From contig NZ_JACJRE010000009.1 of assembly GCF_014697075.1 (NCBI RefSeq), forward strand, positions 62,001-126,000: 64,000 bases of DNA. Direction: 5' to 3'. The position numbers and the translations under genes were made by a program. Numbering within the stretch: position 1 is the first letter of the stretch; every line of letters begins with the position of its first letter. The notes beneath the pieces were generated by a model. It saw only the letters and a program-made list of their open reading frames with translations, was not told where the DNA came from and searched no databases. This document shows positions 61,561 to 64,000 of this stretch, in pieces. The DNA is from Tolypothrix sp. FACHB-123 (GTDB lineage: Bacteria > Cyanobacteriota > Cyanobacteriia > Cyanobacteriales > Nostocaceae).

Positions 61561-64000
61561 ATGAAAATTTTAGTTGTCGAGGATGACGAGTTACTGGCAG
61601 AAGTACTCAAAGAAATTCTCACTACCCAAAACTATGCAGTTGAACTAGCGAGTGATGGCAAGGGTGGCAAGGATTTAATCGAAACTTACGACTATGATTT
61701 AGTTTTATTAGATGTGCTGTTGCCCAAGCTAGATGGTATCAGTCTTTGCCGTTATATCCGCTCTCGCGGTTTGCAAATGCCAGTTCTGTTATTAACAGGA
61801 TGCGATAGCAGTCATGAAAAGGCAATTGGCTTAGATGCTGGCGCAGATGATTATGTAGTTAAACCCTTTGACCAAGAAGAATTAGTAGCTCGCGTCCGCG
61901 CCTTATTACGTCGCGGTGGGAAAACAACCCAACCAGTGCTGGAATGGGGAAATTTACGCCTCGATCCGAGTAGTTGTGAGGTGATTTACGATCGCGAATT
62001 GCTATCTCTAACGCCGAAAGAATACGCTCTGTTAGAACTATTTTTACGCAATAGCCGCCGGGTATTTAGTTGCGGCATGATTTTAGAACATCTCTGGTCT
62101 TATGAAGATACACCAGGGGAAGAAGCTGTACGTACCCATATTAAGGGATTGCGTATGAAACTGCGCAATGTGGGAGCGCCTAGCGATTTAATCGAAACAG
62201 TTTATGGAATTGGCTATCGCCTCAAACCGCAGATAGGAGAAGAATCGGGAAATAAAGGCGAATCAGAACGCCCCAAATCTGTCAATGGTAATCAAAAAAC
62301 ACAGCAACAAACACTAGCAGCCGTGGCAGGAATTTGGCAGCGATTCCAAGGGCGAGTGCAAGAACAGGTGGGAGTGCTAGAGCAAGCTGCAACAGTTAAC
62401 TATAAATCTTTAAGCCCGCAATTGCGATCGCAAGCCACCCAAGAAGCCCATACCTTAGCCGGTTCCTTGGCTACCTTTGGCTTACCCCTAGGTTCCAAAG
62501 TAGCGCGGAAAATTGAACAACTGCTGAAATCTGATAAAACCTTGACCCAATCAGATTTTAGTAAATTAAAAACTTGGGTGGAGCAATTACGTCAAGAAAT
62601 TGACAGCAAACAAAATCAATCAGAATCCCCAGCACAAACACCCGATGAACAGCCTTTGGTGTTAGTGGTGGATAGAGAACAATCCTTAGCAGCCAATCTC
62701 AAACAAGAATCTGCTAACAGCAATTTGCAAGTAAAAATTGCTAACAGTATTGAAAACGCCAGACATATAATTTACCGCGAACATCCCAGCGTGGTGCTGC
62801 TCGACCCTAGCGTTTCTGTTAATCAAGAGGAAAGCTGGAGTTTATTAGCAGAACTTACCCGCAATCAGCCGCCAATACCAGTGCTAGTTTTAACCGAGCA
62901 GACCGATTTTACCAACCGTCTGCAACTAGCGCGAAACGGCGGACATACCTTTTTGCAAAAGCCCATGCCAACGGCACAGGTATTAGAAGCAATTACTCAA
63001 GTACTGCAACAAGCACCCCATGCCGAAGCCAAAATATTAGCTGTAGACGACGATCCCAAAATTCTGGCATTATTACAAACCTTACTCAGTCCGTGGGGAT
63101 TGAAAGTTATCGGTTTAGAAGATCCGCGCCAATTTTGGACAACTTTACAAACAGTCTCTCCCGATTTGCTGATTCTGGACGTAGAAATGCCCCATACCAA
63201 TGGCATTGAAATCTGCAAAGTAGTGCGCAACGATCAGCAATGGAGCGAGTTACCAATATTATTTCTCACAGTTCACAGTGATGCGGAAATAGTCAACCAA
63301 GTATTTAGCGTTGGTGCTGACGATTTTATCAGTAAGCCCATTGTCGGGCCAGAACTCGTGACGCGAATTATCAACCGCTTAGAGCGGATTAAATTATTGC
63401 GGCGGGTCACAAATAGCCGGAGTACCCTTCGACTTCGCTCAGGGTACGCAGTTAACAGTAGTTTGAGTGGGGTAGAAGATATTCCTGCGGTATCCCCGCA
63501 CGCTTCGACTTCGCTCAGCGTGCCCCCTGCCTTATTAACTCCTCAACCAGAGAATCGCTGGCTGACGATTTTTAATGCTGAGCCAGATTGTGTGAAAATT
63601 CTTGCCGCTGATGGGACTTTGTTGGAAATTAACCCAGTAGGGATGATGCTGCTGGAGGCTGATAGCAACGAAGCCGTAATTGGTAAATCAGTGTATTCTT
63701 TAATTGCCCCAGAATATCAAGCCGGATTTCGCCAATTCCACACCAGTGTTTGTCAAGGAAATCAGGGAACTTTCCAGTTTGAACTAATTACTTTTAAAGG
63801 TAATCGTCGCTGGATGGAAACTCACGGCGTACCATTACCCAGTGAAACTGCGGGGAAAATAGTACATTTGGCAATTACCCGCGATATTACAGCATCCAGA
63901 AGGGCAGAAACAGAAATTCGTCGGGTAAATCGCACCCTGCAAGCATTGACAAATTGCTCACAAGTGCTGGTGCGTGCCAAAGATGAGTTAGATTTACTGC
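61561..64000 (+). CDS. multi-domain response regulator (REC-OmpR-Hpt-REC-REC-PAS...), 3' end outside
   Basis: The frame runs off the window after 813 codons. Domains in order: a receiver (1-118) with D8/D9, phosphoacceptor D51 and K101; an OmpR-type winged helix (about 127-225); a linker and a histidine phosphotransfer-like helix bundle (EAHTLAGSLATFGL); a second receiver (LVLVVDREQSLA, VVLLDPS); a third receiver (ILAVDDDPKILALL, LLILDVEMP, DDFISKP); a PAS domain (RWLTIFNAEPDCVKILAADGT) and the start of a next domain, probably GAF or kinase. Such proteins combine phosphorelay and DNA binding. Two palindromic inserts lie in the linker after the third receiver. The start is ATG 61561, with no clear ribosome binding site. 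Confidence 0.9.
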   Translation, partial: MKILVVEDDELLAEVLKEILTTQNYAVELASDGKGGKDLIETYDYDLVLLDVLLPKLDGISLCRYIRSRGLQMPVLLLTGCDSSHEKAIGLDAGADDYVVKPFDQEELVARVRALLRRGGKTTQPVLEWGNLRLDPSSCEVIYDRELLSLTPKEYALLELFLRNSRRVFSCGMILEHLWSYEDTPGEEAVRTHIKGLRMKLRNVGAPSDLIETVYGIGYRLKPQIGEESGNKGESERPKSVNGNQKTQQQTLAAVAGIWQRFQGRVQEQVGVLEQAATVNYKSLSPQLRSQATQEAHTLAGSLATFGLPLGSKVARKIEQLLKSDKTLTQSDFSKLKTWVEQLRQEIDSKQNQSESPAQTPDEQPLVLVVDREQSLAANLKQESANSNLQVKIANSIENARHIIYREHPSVVLLDPSVSVNQEESWSLLAELTRNQPPIPVLVLTEQTDFTNRLQLARNGGHTFLQKPMPTAQVLEAITQVLQQAPHAEAKILAVDDDPKILALLQTLLSPWGLKVIGLEDPRQFWTTLQTVSPDLLILDVEMPHTNGIEICKVVRNDQQWSELPILFLTVHSDAEIVNQVFSVGADDFISKPIVGPELVTRIINRLERIKLLRRVTNSRSTLRLRSGYAVNSSLSGVEDIPAVSPHASTSLSVPPALLTPQPENRWLTIFNAEPDCVKILAADGTLLEINPVGMMLLEADSNEAVIGKSVYSLIAPEYQAGFRQFHTSVCQGNQGTFQFELITFKGNRRWMETHGVPLPSETAGKIVHLAITRDITASRRAETEIRRVNRTLQALTNCSQVLVRAKDELDLL
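63422..63523. repeat. two in-frame palindromic inserts
   Basis: GTACCCT/AGGGTAC (63422-63428 and 63441-63447) and GCACGCT/AGCGTGC (63498-63504 and 63517-63523) enclose the same 12-base loop TCGACTTCGCTC. Both are in frame in the linker of the response regulator and add residues such as STLRLRSG and HASTSLSV. Confidence 0.85.

Overview
The window reads as chromosome of a filamentous, probably heterocyst-forming cyanobacterium (Nostocales-like). Signs are the very frequent HIP1 octamer GCGATCGC, many intergenic 7-base tandem repeats (CCCAATG, TCAGTTG, CCCCTAG, GACCAAT), an RNase P RNA gene carrying such a repeat in a variable helix, a PatD-like heterocyst-frequency gene, and typical cyanobacterial housekeeping genes (glgC, rel/spoT, monocistronic groEL with a CIRCE operator, an MraY/WecA-like transferase, TPR-CHAT proteins). 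No tRNA or rRNA was seen, and the genus cannot be fixed from the sequence alone.

Layout. 0-33 kb is ordinary chromosome: the tail of a PmeII-like restriction enzyme, a Gfo/Idh/MocA oxidoreductase, rnc, rnpB, corA, groEL, a WecA-like transferase, fabG, a frameshifted TnpB element next to glgC, a MoxR/DUF4350 pair, a PLP enzyme, GST, LysR, PatD-like and Rel genes, a divergent succinyl-CoA-ligase-like pair, and a redox cluster (ICL-like, glutathione peroxidase, SDR, peroxiredoxin-glutaredoxin fusion, Hsp20).

35-40 kb and 55 kb look like a metal (copper) homeostasis locus: a MerR regulator with its own operator, a Cu(I)-type P1B ATPase whose promoter carries a matching MerR-type operator, a small membrane protein that looks like a cupredoxin precursor cut short, and, 15 kb away, a DUF305 (CopM-like) protein. 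Between merR and the ATPase lies decayed DNA: fragments of prfC, a DUF433 protein and a large repeat protein, a Rieske oxygenase that has lost its whole iron-sulfur domain, and an exact 120-base HIP1-rich tandem duplication.

40.36-54.8 kb is a mobile element of unknown class lying between the ATPase and DUF305 genes. Its left half is one tightly packed leftward operon of 11 genes: two small proteins resembling phage decoration domains, three tandem paralogues of about 120 residues, a 908-residue proline-rich/glycine-zipper protein, and a short membrane protein. No terminase, portal, packaging ATPase or protease is visible. Its right half holds a minimal tyrosine recombinase with a perfect 14-7-14 inverted repeat just upstream, ribbon-helix-helix-like proteins with palindromes in front, a possible replication protein, a repeat-rich control region, a rightward operon of small membrane and coiled-coil proteins ending in a HIP1-built terminator, and an IS110-like DEDD protein. 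That protein is followed directly by a one-spacer CRISPR-like unit (37-36-37) whose spacer resembles sequences in the non-coding DNA upstream of the gene. These two parts, the structural operon and the IS110-like gene with its flanking repeats, are the best candidates for something undescribed.

56-64 kb returns to chromosome: a TPR-CHAT protein and a small TPR protein, a non-coding stretch with 41-base tandem repeats, an acyltransferase, and the start of a large multi-domain response regulator that runs off the window.
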